Assembly: GCF_008831285.2 (NCBI RefSeq)
Contig: NC_045143.1
Location: 5,217,503 to 5,281,502 of the forward strand
DNA: 64,000 bases
Direction of reading: 5' to 3'
DNA from: Nymphaea colorata
Taxonomy: Eukaryota > Streptophyta > Magnoliopsida > Nymphaeales > Nymphaeaceae
Position 1 is the stretch's first letter. Each line of letters opens with the position of its first letter. Under the pieces are notes generated by a model. The model ran no database searches and was not told the DNA's origin. It saw nothing but the letters and a program-made list of their open reading frames with translations. Made by a program: the position numbers and the translations under genes. Positions 13,194 through 25,433 of the stretch are shown piece by piece.

Positions 13194-13411
13194 TCAGCTC
13201 CTACCTTGAACAGAACATAGAAGGATCTTTCCATTTTTTGATGTTAGTGAAGAGAACATAACCAACTTACCAGTAAGGTGGATAGAGGCATTTGTGTGCT
13301 CATCTATTGGCCATTGATCAATAAATATACCATGGTTGATCCAAAATTGGACCTCTTTTTCTATATCACCACAATTCTGCGGCAGATAGGAATCCACACA
13401 AGTTTTCTAAA
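13194..13411 (-). pseudogene. Possible decayed RNase T2-like exon
   Basis: The minus strand has an open stretch reading TCVDSYLPQNCGD, then FWINHGIFIDQWP and EHTNASIHLTG, followed by a strong splice donor (CTTACTG|GTAAGT near 13268). The order Cys, Cys, then HG and WP with an aromatic before it resembles the CAS I exon of RNase T2, with a small insertion between HG and WP. It lies 1.1 kb upstream of the intact T2-like gene on the same strand. No following exon with CAS II was found between here and 12107, so if it is T2-derived it is a fragment. The match is by eye and weak; an unrelated exon cannot be excluded. Confidence 0.3.
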
Positions 13412-14712
13412 CTGCCCACTTAAGTTTTTTTATTGAATAATGAGTACCTTGGTGGTGGATCTCATTCCTTAACATCCAAATCTTCCAAGACACAATTGGA
13501 AAAGTCACTGCATTTGCAAAGCCATCCTCTTTTAAAAGATGTCAGTTTCCACTTCTTAGTTAATTTCTTGGGTAGTAGAGGCAAAAAGGGTAATCCTTTT
13601 CCTGAATTTTCTAGAAATAAATAGCCAAATGTTGGCTGTGTACTGTGTAGGAACGTCCAAAAAGGGCATGGGACGGTTCTTCTTCTTGATTACAACAGAA
13701 ATAGCAGCAGCTAGCTAGCTGAGTACCCATTTGTTTCAATCTATATATTAAGGTGTCGAAACCATTTGCCCCTTGAAGATTTAAAACAATTAATCTTTCG
13801 ACGAGAAAAAGAAAGGTGGCCAAAAATTAAAAATAAATATGAAAACAAAAATCCAGGTAACTGAAAAAGATTTTTCTAATAAGCGTCACCCAAGCATTAG
13901 CCACCTCTGGCCTCCCAGTCTCTAGACACAAAGCATCGATATTGTTTGCAATTTAATTGTGCACACTCATTGGTTCATGAGGGTGAAAGTGAGATTTTTC
14001 CTCTTACTATTCTGTGCTATTGTTGTGTTATAACACATATAGTTTGATAAACAATAACTTTTTTCCAATAGTTTATGAAAAATCTGATTTTTATATTCAA
14101 TAACATTGTCAGTGAGCTCAGCTTTGATTTACTGTTTGAAATCTAAATGCTCCATCTTTCAATTTCATCAAATAAACCTGATATGCGCTTTGGCAAATCA
14201 TCAAGAAAACTTGTTTAATATTCAAATCTACAATATGCACGCACCAGACCCAGACTAAACATTAGAGTGAACCAACTGAAAAGGTATTTTCTGTGAAATT
14301 TCCAGGCAAAGGAAAAGAAGAATTACTAAGTTTGAAATATCAAAACACAACTCACAACTTGAAGTATCAGGAGAACCTTGTTGGGTAGCCATGTCTGCGA
14401 TGCCATAGCTAATATCGTGTCATTGTTATATAAAATGTAAAGACCATTATCACATTTTCCATCACCAATCGTTCTCATGGTCGAACAGTCCTCATCAGTA
14501 GGAGGAAGCAACACACTGCGGTCGTGAGCCACAGAGGATGGTAAATTGAGGACATAGCTATAAACTACTGATACCAAATTTAGTATACATAGAACCTCTC
14601 TGGAATCAAAACAAAGAAAACTAATGTATCTACTGCGGCTTCCTTCTCTCTTAGAGCCATTTGCAGGACGCCATTTTCAGTTTTCTAACATGTGGATAGT
14701 TTCTATAATTTG

Positions 14713-15055
14713 TCAATCTATGATCCATTCAAATGAGTTAGAAATCAGTACTTGAGAGGGCTGAACAACTGTTGAATGAACTGGTTTCTGCAACGACTGA
14801 AGCAGCCAATAGTTGTTCTTGCTAAAATTTTGTAAAATCTGAGTTAGAGTCTTAATATATAGTAAGAAGAGTTTCACCGTCTTCTCTTTTGTTTGAAATT
14901 TGGAGTAGATTGGACTGAGAAGCACCTGGGTACCCATTGGAAAACCAACAGCTTCCACACACACGACCCATCTTTTTATAATGAGTACATTTGATCCCTT
15001 CGTTTCTTCCTTCTCGATTGGCAAACTTTTGTTTGATTATGCCTCTTTGAAGCAC
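14713..15055 (-). pseudogene. Possible frameshifted RNase T2-like fragment
   Basis: Two overlapping minus-strand frames together resemble T2 exon 3 and 4. In one frame CTHYKKMGRVCGS recalls the (H)EWEKHGTC box. In the next frame KLFLLYIKTLTQILQNF followed by NYWLLQSLQKPV recalls the helix after CAS II (ALxLYxKYNLTQIL) and the YxLxxIQxAV segment. The switch of frame between them would make it a pseudogene. It sits on the same strand as the intact T2-like gene. The support is only visual similarity. Another minus-strand open frame at 14326-14577 contains CSTMRTIGDGKCDNGLYILY, which I could not assign. Confidence 0.25.
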
Positions 15056-15060
15056 CTATC

Positions 15061-15597
15061 ATTAAAGCATTCTTATTGATATCGTCATTCCTTTTAGATA
15101 TCATTTCATGATTCATTATTATACATCTGTGATCCTCTTTCGTGATGAATGGAAATGAACAAACTAAACATAGTGAAGTTAAAGCTTAAGTAATCAAAAT
15201 CTGACTCTTCAAGGATTTCTATTCAGGTCTCAAACATGTCAACGACTAAAGATTTGCTGTTTCTCTTTCAATTGTGAGATATGAACAGGATTGCTGACAC
15301 ACATAATATTTCCGGAAAATTTATTCAGTGGCATTTGGTTGGGTGTCTTAAAATCATGTAAATTTGTACAGTTTAGCAATATTATGTTGTTCTCCATACA
15401 TCAATCTAAGGCGCACAATATGTGGTCTCTACTTATGAAACTACGACTCGTGGACCGTCAGATGTGACTGATCTAACGGTGCATAAGAATGGCATATCTT
15501 ATGTCCTAGTCGGAGTTCTTTTTCCCGCCTCCTGCTTGTGTCCGCCCATATTCCTGCTCTTCCCGCCGCCGCCGGGGGCCTTTCCCACCCACCGGCG
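15061..15597. other. Promoter and leader region of the BPG2-like GTPase gene
   Basis: AT-rich to about 15410, then increasingly GC-rich toward the ATG at 15598. No clear TATA box was picked out. The open frame continues upstream of the ATG only through a GTG codon, so it does not argue for a longer protein. Confidence 0.4.
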
Positions 15598-18500
15598 ATG
15601 CTCTTCTCGGCGTTCTCGCGGCGGCTTCTCCGCCGTAATTCGGCTCTGACAATCTCCTCCTTCCTCGCCACCGCCTCCGTTGCTCGCTTCCCTCCGCCAA
15701 CAACGCCGTCGGATCACATCGTGGAAGTTCCCGACCCTCCCTCCGTCCCCTGGCATCCTACCTTCCTAGGTGCTCCTTCCTGGAGATTCTCTCGGAGTTT
15801 CTCGGAGGGAGTCCTCCCCAAAACCATAAACTACAGGAGCCATGGCGACGCTGATGGAGACGACCTCCTCGTTTGCCCCGGTTGCGGCGTCTACTTGCAG
15901 GACGAGAACCCCAAGCTACCCGGTTTTTTCATCAAACCCTCGACGAAGACTCCCAAATTCTGTTTCCTTTCCGATGATGAGGACCGCAAGCCGGAAGACG
16001 CCAGCGTTAGTTCCAATCCGGTTGAAGAGAAGCCGGTTGTCTGCTCTCGGTGCCACTCGTTGCGATACTACGGCAGGGTGAAGGACGAGAGCGCAGAGAA
16101 TCTGCTGCCTGATTTCGACTTCGATTACTATCTAGGACACCGTCTGTCGAGTTCGACTGGGAGCCGGTCGGTGGTCATGATGGTCGTGGATGCCTCCGAT
16201 TTCGACGGGTCGTTTCCCCGGCGAGTCGCGAGGTTGGTGTCTAACACGATTGAGGAGGACTCTGCGGCGTGGAAGAAGGGGAAACCCGGGAACGTGCCGC
16301 GAGTTGTGCTCGTCGTGACGAAGATCGACCTCCTGCCGTCGAGCATCTCGCCGACGAGGCTGGAGCATTGGGTGCGGCAGCGAGCAAGGGAAGGGGGATC
16401 CAACAAGTTGACGAGCGTTCACCTCGTAAGCGCAGTGCGCGATTGGGGAATGAAGAATCTGATAGAGGATATCAAAGAACTGGTGGGGACGCGGGGGAAT
16501 GTCTGGGCAGTTGGGGCACAGAATGTGGGGAAGTCGACGCTGATCAACGCGATAAGCAAGCAGGTTAAGGGGAAGGTTATGCACCTGACGGAGGCGCCGG
16601 TGCCGGGGACTACATTGGGGATCATTCGGGTGGAGGGCGTGTTTCCCGGTCAGGCCAAATTGTTTGATACACCGGGCATCCTGCATCCTTATCAGATTAC
16701 GACGAGGTTAACGAGAGATGAGCAGAAGTTGGTTCACATCAGTAAGGAGCTTAGGCCAAGGACTTTCAGAGTGAAGGTTTGACGCTTTGTAACTCGCTAT
16801 TTGTTTTCTTGAACAGATTTCGAAACCAGCATGTTAGTTTTTCTGGTTTGGGTTTGGTTAACACTTTCATTCGTGTATTCGAGCTCGAGGAACTGTTCGA
16901 CAAATTGCCACAGCGAACACGAAGAATTCATGATGTTAGATGAATTTTCTAACGAGAACTCATGAAGGTGGTTTTGTATCTACCCATGTCAAAAGTGTTG
17001 TGTAGAAAATAAATGCAATTCGATCAAACGTAAGATTGGCAAATTCATGTCTGAACAACTCAACATAAAAAAGAATAGTCGAAGGCATGAGGATTGATGG
17101 CTTATCTTTATAAGAGCTATGACCATTGAAATCACAGCGTCAATAAGTTGAACCTGGTTACTCTACAAATCCAACCTTGAGGTTACATGGTAGATCGGGT
17201 TCATTTAAAGGAAGTTTTAAAGCTACCAAACCACCTCGTCCATATAAATAATCCCTGTCCATCTTGAAGTCACTTTGCATAACCGAGGAGGTTTCACAAG
17301 ATTTGTTTTAGCCCATGTGCAATATCGTCTTAAGTTTATTTTCTGAACTAATGGTTATGCTCATTAAGTTTAACCTTTTGGTCATAGTCAGAAATGACTT
17401 TTCTCCATCCAATCGCCATTACCGTGTGTTTATCAGTTGGGTAAGAGAAACGCAGGATTGGTTATCCTCCTCTTTTTGTCGATGAATTTATAGTCGTGGT
17501 AGTCTAGTGGTCATCCATCTTTATGGTCCCATAATCTCGCGTATGGAAACAAAGGGCTTTACGTTCTTCTGAACTTAGATGTCTATAATTTTCCTGCAAC
17601 CTTTAAAAGGACGTTCATTGGCATGTGCAAACCGAGCTATGTCTTGATTTATCAAAGCCTGAAACTTTGTTCGTGCTTTGCATTACAAATTAAAATAGTT
17701 TTACGGTTAGATGCACTGTGGAGGTCCAAACTTCAGATTCTTGGTTAAATTGTTACTTTAGCAGTGATCAATGTCGAATAGTTTCTCTACTTGAATATTA
17801 GCTTCTCTAAAAAGATAAATGTTCTTAGTAGCAAATATACCCAATCTTGGAGCATTTTCTGACGAACATTCAGAAGCCTTATGTTGAAATGCTGTATATT
17901 TTACCGCAATAAGTGCATCCAATGTTTTCTCTGCAGGCTGGCTATGCAGTTCATATAGGTGGACTACTGAGGCTGGACGTGGAAGAGGCATCAGTTGATA
18001 CCATTTATCTTACAGTCTGGGCATCTCCTTATATCCCACTTCATATGGGCAGGATTGAGCATGCAAGCACAATGGTGGAAGCTCATTTTGGTCGACAGTT
18101 ACAGGTATTAATACCACTGATTCTTGTGATTTTGAAACGCCAAACTTCATGTCGGTCCCTCTTTATATCCTCATCTAGCTATTGTGATAAATTCTTAATC
18201 TGTGACCATTGTTCATGCAGCCACCAATCGGTGAAAAACGAGTTGGCGAACTTGGAAAATGGATCAGGCGGGAATATAAAGTTTCTGGAGCCAGTTGGGA
18301 CGTGAACTCCACAGATGTGGCTGCTGCTGGGCTTGGTTGGTTTGCCATAGGATTGAAGGGAGAGGCTGTTCTTGGTGTATGGTGTTACGATGGAATTGAT
18401 ATCACGGTGCGCAGTGCATTAATCCCTGACAAAGCAAAAATGTTTGAAACTGCTGGATTCACAGTCTCAAAAATTGTGTCAAGGGCTGACAAAGCCATGA

Positions 18501-18607
18501 ACAAGACTCGTCGTGATGAAAAGATGAAGCAAAACGAAGGGCCTAGTGAAAGAGTTGGCAGTGATCAGTCATTACCTCTGGACAATCCGGATGCTCATTC
18601 CTGTTGA
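15598..18607 (+). CDS. Circularly permuted GTPase of the BPG2/YqeH family, probably plastid
   Basis: Three exons, 15598-16776, 17937-18104 and 18221-18607, all phase 0, give a 577-residue protein. A Ser/Arg-rich N-terminus (MLFSAFSRRLLRRNS) looks like an organellar transit peptide. A zinc finger follows, CPGC at 93-96 and CSRC at 149-152. The GTPase motifs are in permuted order: G4 TKID at 241-244, G5 near 278, G1 GAQNVGKST at 306-314, a GTT switch, then G3 DTPG at 357-360. This order defines the YqeH/NOA1/BPG2 group. The C-terminal part (exons 2-3) has GGLLRLD and WFAIGLKGEA, as in BPG2 (BRASSINAZOLE-INSENSITIVE PALE GREEN 2). BPG2 proteins act in chloroplast rRNA processing and ribosome assembly; this is family knowledge. 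At 577 residues it is nearer to the shorter BPG2-like paralogues than to Arabidopsis BPG2 itself, so orthology is uncertain. The first intron is 1.16 kb. Confidence 0.9.
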
Positions 18608-21600
18608 TACTTCTTCCACCGTGGCGGTGGCTGCATTGGTGATCTCCCCACTCTCAAGAACATGCCATGTGTGCTTCATGGTAAAGCTGTTGATGGAAGC
18701 AGCGTCTTGTCTATCATATGCTAGCGTAAAGTGGTCTAGGGAAACATGGAGTGCTAAAAACAGAGGAAATGAGCTACACATGTTGATAACGTGATCAAGC
18801 ATTGGGAGACCGACATGATATTACTCTGGGCAACTGGCGTCATTGACTGGTACAAACAGCTATCAAGAAACAAAACATGGAAACTGAGTGCGAGAAGGTT
18901 ACATCACACGATGATGACAAGTCATGCTTCACACTGAGGATCTTATGGATGACCAGTGGTCGAAGGTTTTATGCAGGACCGATGATTGAACACAGAGCTT
19001 TCTAAATTATTTATAAGACCTGCAACTCATCCAGCTCATTTGGCAGGAGTGGAGATATGGACGGCAAGAATAGGATGGACTGCAAGATGCTGTTGCTGCT
19101 TCGTCGTATGTATCCGGAACTCCACTTTCATAAAGGTTTGGCCACATGCACAAAGGCTTACAATTTTTTATATGCCACAATGAATTTTTTGTTATTCCGA
19201 TGGGTGTTCAGTTATTATGCTTTCAAGCATGGGCGTCATTTCCAAATTTTGCTGTCTTCCTCATCCATGTTCGGTCCTTCCATGGTCGAGTCCAGCCATG
19301 AAGCATGATACGTTACCATGTCCTTTCAAAGGCTTACAGCAACAAGTGTAGTGCACAGTGGATTCATTCGTTGATGTTCTGATCCATTACTGCATGCTTG
19401 CGCATAAGAATGAACGCTTCACAAGTGTCTGGCTAGTGGAGAGCTTCACTTATCCCTCGAGACTGACTGAGCATGTAAGGTTAAGTTGATACCATCACGG
19501 GGTTGGAACTCTTAGGTGTAAGTCCCTTTTTACGAAGGTTGTGCCGCGTAAACTCACTGCACAACTTTTTCTTTTCACGATTCTAGTTATATAAGTACAT
19601 ATTCTGGTGCGCTTATTCTTTTCTGGTCAGTAACTGGATGAGACTACCGCGTTTTAAGTGGATGAGAAAAAGTTTACCGTAGTTGAGATCGTTAGAGGTC
19701 CTCCTAATCCTATGGTCTTTCTTCTCAATGTCCTGGTTAGTTCGAAACGGTAGAGGCAGGATGCAGTCTTTTCTGTATACTGGGTCGCAGTTGTTCCCCA
19801 AGTTGGGAAATAGAAAGACAGGAAACATCTTCTGACCCTTTCATGAACTGTTGACCACATGCTAGAATGTTCTGCTTTATTGCTGTTAAGAGAGAATTTG
19901 TATATGCGATGATCCATCTATTGTGTAGGCATCGCTGCATATTTTTCAGCTCTGCTGTTATTTCACCTGAGCTTTGTCACGGTGTTTCCTTTGAGGCAGT
20001 TAAGCTCACCAATGTTGTTAATATTGGTAACAGTGTTGTACCTGTTTGCTCAAATTGTACCTGTTTGCTCAAAGGTGCCCATAAGCATTGCGTCATCTTA
20101 GCTTGTATTGACTTATTTTTAATTTTTGAATTAGAAATATTTTCAGTGTATTTGTCAATAAGCATTTTGTCATGGCATGGCCTTTTTCTTTTACATCTTG
20201 AAATTTACCTGCATGATATTTGAGTTTTGATGGTGGCAAAGCATCAGAGTCTCCATTAGACAGATTTCATTGTGAACTAGTAGGAATAACCAGATTTTTC
20301 ATTCCCCAACTAACCACATTGTCTAAAATTTTGACAACTAATCAAGTTATTACACATCCTTTATAACAATTCAGCATCCACACATCTTGTTCCTTGTCAG
20401 ACGAAACAAGTCAGGTTTCTATGGGAAAATTTTGCCAACAACCCACTGATTACTCGAAAACTATTATTAGTCTGATGTCGTGGTTTTGGTATTCAAATTA
20501 AACAGTCTTCTAGATAAGATGACTAAATGTAAATCAGCACACAATGGGGATTGACAGTAAAAAAAAAAAGGCTCCAAATCTTGGTGGTATTGAAGGTGCC
20601 CATGTTTAGATTTTTCTTTTTCTTCTTTTTTTTGTTTTTCTTTTTGGTTCTCCTGTAACTCTCTCTTTTATACGGACCCAAGCGCGTTTCCTGTTACCTC
20701 TTCAAAAGTTGAGTGTGTTTTGGACAACTTTTTGACTCAAAGTGACATTTTAACTCAATGATTTTAAGCATGAGACCGGTTAAAAGTTGGAACATAAATA
20801 TTTACCTCGTGGGTCAGCAAGTCCAACTGATGAAAGATAGAATGTAGATAGTCAGTCCTACAGATTCCTTCCTCGGGAAAAAGGTAAACTGTAAATCGCT
20901 AGCAGGCTTTGTCCAAAAGCCGCATTGCACAAAGTGTTTACTGATGAGCATGTCGACGGCGAGTGCCTCTCTCCATTTCTTTTTTTTTTTTCTTTTCTTT
21001 TCTTTTCCCTAAATATCATTTTCAGTGTTTGTTGATATGGGTCTTCTGCATATGCGCATTGAATGTAGGTGAAAAATGAGATGATAAGGCGCCCAAACGA
21101 CCTCTTTAAATGGCAATTATTACATGCATTAAGTTCTAACGCATATTGTTAGAACAAATGTTCCAAGTCCACTTTATTTTTGTAACAGGAATCGTTGCGT
21201 GATCACTTTTAACGTTTTGATTGTTGAATTGATGAACGACATTTATAATCAATCACATTATGTTTTCCTAAACTAGAAAGATAAAGTGTTTTTTAGATAA
21301 TGTGTTGAAGAAACATGTATTTCAAGAACACAATGTTTTTCTTTGCTTAAAATATTGGTTGGGTGCGCTAAATCCGCTTATGTGAGCTGCATATTGACAA
21401 CCAATACCGTATATTTTTTACTCAATTCGCAGTGGCCGATAGAAATTAGATGTACATGAGGGGTCGGGTGTGATTCAAATCACCACTTATAAAATTCACT
21501 GTTTAAAAGAACATGGCTTAATGTGTCACTATTTCATTAAAATATTGAAGAGTGTGAAAACGCATATGCATGGAGGAAAAGAAGGAAGAAAGTGAGATTT

Positions 21601-23300
21601 ATGGTAGGAGACATGCAGGGGTCCCTACCCACGTTTCTTAGCTCCCCTTCCTGTCCGCTGGATTACAAGTCAAACTCACTGGACACATGTACTGAACCAC
21701 CACTTTCAATGCTCCTCTGACTTTTCGACCGAGGACTCGGATCCGATCTGCTTGGACACCGAATCCGAGTTTAAATTCTTTCGAGAGTCTCTCGTAGCAT
21801 AGCTGGTTGGTTTGAGTGGTTACTGTCGACATGGCGTCAGTTTGATTTTGTGGGTGTTACTACTATAGGCTTCAAACCGTGACATGCACAACACTCAAGT
21901 TGAATGATGTATGCCGCTGAGCCCAGAAGCAGCTTTAGACTTCACGCGTAAATGAAAAGAGGAGTTGGCTTCGGCCACATTTGAATCTAACTGGTACCTG
22001 GCTAGGTTAATTTCATGGTGGACCCTACTCGACTGAAAACCGGATAGCGAGCAACTGGGGAAACAAGGTCAAGGGGTGTGCTTGGATCGCCTACCCGTGC
22101 AACTGGGGAACAAGGTCAAGGGGTGTGCTTGGTGCAACTGGTAGCTGGTCCGCTTGCTCGAACCCATTTGTGGGTCAACGGATGGAACCAAGTTGTTGAC
22201 ATTGGATCCAGGGCTGCCAAATAGATTAGATATGGCAAGCAGATCCAAGCCACCCTTATTAGTACTGTAGCAACCTACCATATTTTATATATTTGTAGTT
22301 GTACTTATAGATCCGATTCGAGGCTTTGGACCTACAACTGGATCCGGCCATCCGAGTTCAATAAAGTAGTAGGCTCGCATTAAGCTGTGACATTGATGCC
22401 CCCTGACAGCTAACATCACATGCCATGCAGCTTTGGACAGCCTTTTGCCTCGCTTTTGGCCTTTTACATGACAAATAATAATAATAATAATGTTAACAAA
22501 TAAATAAGTCAAAGAATATTTGACTTTGTATAAATATAAACTAAGTAAAATACAAAATTATCTTATTTTTTTAGAAGTTAATTATTTAAGAATCTCAAAT
22601 CGGTGAAATGAGAAATCGACGGATCAGCTTAACTCACTCACTCAAGGAGTTGTCTGGTCCGGGCTTCGGGTTTTTTAGATGGAGAAGACATCTATGGACC
22701 CGACCCGCTCGGCTGGTCAATTCCTAGATCTACCTGATTGGGTTAGATGAGGGGCGACCGACTGATACAGACAAGACGGGAGAGGAGAAGCAAAGTTCAG
22801 GTCCGGCTGCCATCCATTCAGGCCTGAGCTGGATCCGGTGGGTCCGGACCCAAGCCTGGTACAGGTCCAGATCGGGGCCCCAGCGTTGGGTGATACAAGA
22901 GAGATCAGATCTGAGTCTGGTTCCAAGACAGCGAGTGCCAAACCCCCATTAATTTTACAGTGCACATGCTTTAATGAAGATCGGGCCAGGTGACAGCCTG
23001 GACCCGGGATCCACGTACTCCATAATTGCTTACTGATCTGGATCCTCTTAAGCTCAAGCGGTTTGTGCCCGACCCGTTTGAAGGGAGAAGGGAGAAGGGA
23101 AAAGGGAAAAGGGAAGCGACCCTTCAACCGCAGACCGCGCGGTAGGTTAAACGGGTCCCGGTCGTCGAGGCATCTAATAACGACCCGACCCGGACCAAAG
23201 GGAGAGAAAGAGGAGACATCACGCGTGTGACGGAAGCAACACGCTTCCTTCCCCCAACGCACGCACGCACGCACACACACACTGACACAAACCCCTTTAT
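18608..23300. other. Intergenic spacer with 3' UTR, tandem duplications and no supported gene
   Basis: The first several hundred bases probably include the 3' UTR of the GTPase gene. The rest is AT-rich with short open frames that show no domain. Small tandem duplications lie at 20036-20075 (TGTACCTGTTTGCTCAAA twice) and 22051-22140. From about 22650 to 23200 the sequence is GC-rich with many GGACCCG and GGATCC words, and open frames there (for instance minus 22717-23502) are low-complexity and not convincing genes. Confidence 0.45.
22051..22140. repeat. Tandem duplication, 48-bp spacing
   Basis: GCAACTGGGG followed by AACAAGGTCAAGGGGTGTGC occurs at 22051 and again at 22099, with one A more in the first copy. 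Confidence 0.85.
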
Positions 23301-23310
23301 GCCCTTCTCT

Positions 23311-23326
23311 TTTCACACGTGTGAAA
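23311..23326. promoter_or_regulatory. Perfect 16-bp palindrome with G-box core
   Basis: TTTCACACGTGTGAAA is a perfect inverted repeat around CACGTG. G-boxes bind bZIP and bHLH factors in plants. It lies about 1.33 kb upstream of the NHL gene ATG, with a second palindrome 150 bases downstream. Confidence 0.55.
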
Positions 23327-23472
23327 GGAGAAGCTGACGCAACAAATGTGGGTCCCACCGGCCCACCACCCCGAGCACGCACTTTGCTTCTCGACCGACT
23401 CAAAAGTGTCGGTGATTCCCCACAGGGGCAGAATCTTTTCCATAAATGACTACCGAGCCCCCACCAACTTTC

Positions 23473-23486
23473 CTGCCACGTGGCAG
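23473..23486. promoter_or_regulatory. Perfect 14-bp G-box palindrome
   Basis: CTGCCACGTGGCAG is a perfect inverted repeat and contains the extended G-box GCCACGTGGC, the preferred site of ABF/HY5/PIF-type factors. It is about 1.17 kb upstream of the NHL gene. Confidence 0.6.
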
Positions 23487-23499
23487 CACACCGACAGTC

Positions 23500-24659
23500 C
23501 ACAGGCCTATATATTATTTATAAATTCATTTCACGAAATTATTTTTTAATGGCTTAACTTTAAGGCAGGGAATAATTAATTAGCCGCCCCCGTTCCGAGA
23601 AAGGTGAAGCGGTTCGGATATAACCGGATCCAAACCAGATAACAAAGTCATCCATCCATCCAGCGTTTGTCTTCAGTCGGATATCGAAGTTTTAAGTCCA
23701 AATCCGGGTCCCAGTGGGGCTCCACTCGACTTTTTCATGCATCGACAGCTTTCATTATATCAAAAAGAGTTGTTCCGATCGACTTGCTTAAACCAAAGTG
23801 GTAGAAAGCTTCAAAACTCATGAGAGTTGGTGCCTTTTTATAACCAAACTTCTCTTGTACCATGAACCAAAGAAACATTGAAAAGAAAAAAGATTTCAGA
23901 TATACAAAATATATCGCTATTATTATTCTAAAAAAGAAGTTGTTTGTGGCACTTAATTACGTGTTGACTCTCAAATTGCATGAGGTTAAAGTACGATCTC
24001 TGTTTTTCTTTCTTTCTTTTTAATGTAATCTTGATCGGAAGAAGGTGACTAAGAAAGCATGGGATCAGTATGGATCCACGGAATTGATGTCAAAGATAAA
24101 AATATATATATATATAAATGAATCAGATGCACCGCCGCATATTACTCACCGCTCCCCATTAACCAAATTCAACATTTATTGCCACCTCCGGCCGCCCACC
24201 AGTTACACTAAAATTATGAGCCTATCCATTGGTGATTTGGATCCAAATTCAACGTCCAATTGAATTCAAATCTGTTTAATATAATATGCATCCGGCTGCT
24301 TATAAAATAAATTATATGAAGGGAAAAAAATAAAGAAAAAAGCTGAAAATCAAATTCTTGAAGAATTTAATGGTAAGTTCCAATTATTGAGAATGGGGGG
24401 TTAAAGTTAAGGAGTAGGTAAAATGGAAGGATCGGCGATGGTTGCGTAGCGGCTGTCGCTAAACCAAGGCCACTCGCACCTTCTCCCCCACTTTCCGTTA
24501 CATATTCCCTTCTTCCCCCTTTCTCCTCTCTCCTCTCCTTCCCTCTTCGTCACTCAACTGAGCAGCAGTGAGAGGGAGAGGTGGTTTCCTGACTTCCCCT
24601 GCGGTTTTCCGACATACCATCGTGAAGTTTTTTGGTTGGGAGCGGATAAATCTTCAGAT
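23500..24659 (+). other. Upstream region and leader of the NHL gene
   Basis: Mostly AT-rich with a TA run at 24103-24117. A CT-rich stretch at 24480-24560 (CTCTCTCCTCTCCTTCCC) just before the gene looks like a pyrimidine-rich plant 5' leader. No separate gene is seen. Confidence 0.4.
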
Positions 24660-25433
24660 ATGAACGATCGCGTTTATCCGGCGTCCAGACCGGCGGGGGC
24701 GGCGCCGGCGGGGGGAGCGGCTGGGGCCGGTGGGACTGGCGGGCCGACCTACATGAAGTCCCAACTTTACAGCGCTAATCGGCCTGCGTACCGTCCTCAG
24801 CCCAAGCGGCGGCGGTCGAAGAGGCGGTGCTGCTGCCTCTGCTTCATCTGGACCTGCATCGTCGTGCTTTTCCTTATCCTGGCGGCCGCGGTGGCCGCCG
24901 CTGTCTGCTGGGTGCTCTTCCGGCCTCAGCGGCCCGTGTTTACGGTGTCGGCGCTCCAGATCTCGAAGCTCAACGTCACGGGGGGGTCGACGGTGGACTC
25001 CCTTGTTTCCATCTCGCTCGACGCGAAGAACCCGAACAAGAAGGTCGAGTTTTTCTATGACGACATCTCCGTGACGGCCGACTCTGGGGGCGTGTCGCTC
25101 GGGTCCGGGTCGGTCCCTGGCTTCCAGCACGCGGCGAAGAACACGACGATGGTGTCGGCGACCCTGTCCGCGAAGGGCGAGAAGGTGGACTCCGACGGAG
25201 CGAAGGCGCTGGCGGCGGATCTGAAGAAGAACAGCGTGCCGCTGTCGATCGAGTTGGACACGAAGGTTCGGGCGAAGATGGGGGCGCTGCGGAGCTGGAG
25301 GTTGGGAATCAAGGTTTCCTGCGACGGCTTCTCCGTCGCCGTCGTCAAGAAGAAGGGCGCGGCTCCGCCTTCCCTCTCCGACGGCAAATGCGCCATTAAA
25401 ATCCGGGTCAAGATTCTCAGATGGGAGTTTTGA
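24660..25433 (+). CDS. NDR1/HIN1-like (NHL) LEA_2 membrane protein
   Basis: A single exon encodes 257 residues. The chosen ATG gives MNDRVYPASRPAG, the typical N-terminus of NHL proteins; an upstream in-frame TTG at 24636 is not a likely start. The order is a Gly/Ala/Pro-rich cytosolic segment, ANRPAYRPQPKRRRSKRR, a CCCLC motif that may be palmitoylated, one membrane segment at about 60-86, then FRPQRPVFTVSALQ and a LEA_2 domain with DAKNPNKKVEFFYDDI. The group includes Arabidopsis NHL6 and NHL13, plasma-membrane proteins tied to abscisic acid and pathogen responses (family knowledge). The ending IRVKILRWEF is also family-typical. Codons are strongly GC-rich compared with the flanks, which are AT-rich. 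Two G-box palindromes far upstream may add hormone or light control, which is inference. Confidence 0.92.
   Translation: MNDRVYPASRPAGAAPAGGAAGAGGTGGPTYMKSQLYSANRPAYRPQPKRRRSKRRCCCLCFIWTCIVVLFLILAAAVAAAVCWVLFRPQRPVFTVSALQISKLNVTGGSTVDSLVSISLDAKNPNKKVEFFYDDISVTADSGGVSLGSGSVPGFQHAAKNTTMVSATLSAKGEKVDSDGAKALAADLKKNSVPLSIELDTKVRAKMGALRSWRLGIKVSCDGFSVAVVKKKGAAPPSLSDGKCAIKIRVKILRWEF

Noticed and set aside
17490-17560. tRNA-like words (GTGGTAGTCTAGTGG)
   Set aside because: An A-box-like word occurs but no B-box follows at the right distance, and it lies in the intron of the GTPase gene.
22717-23502. Minus-strand open frame of 261 codons
   Set aside because: It crosses simple GCAC and GGGAGAAG repeats and has no domain, a mixed low-complexity composition and no splice or start context. 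The GC-rich island explains it.
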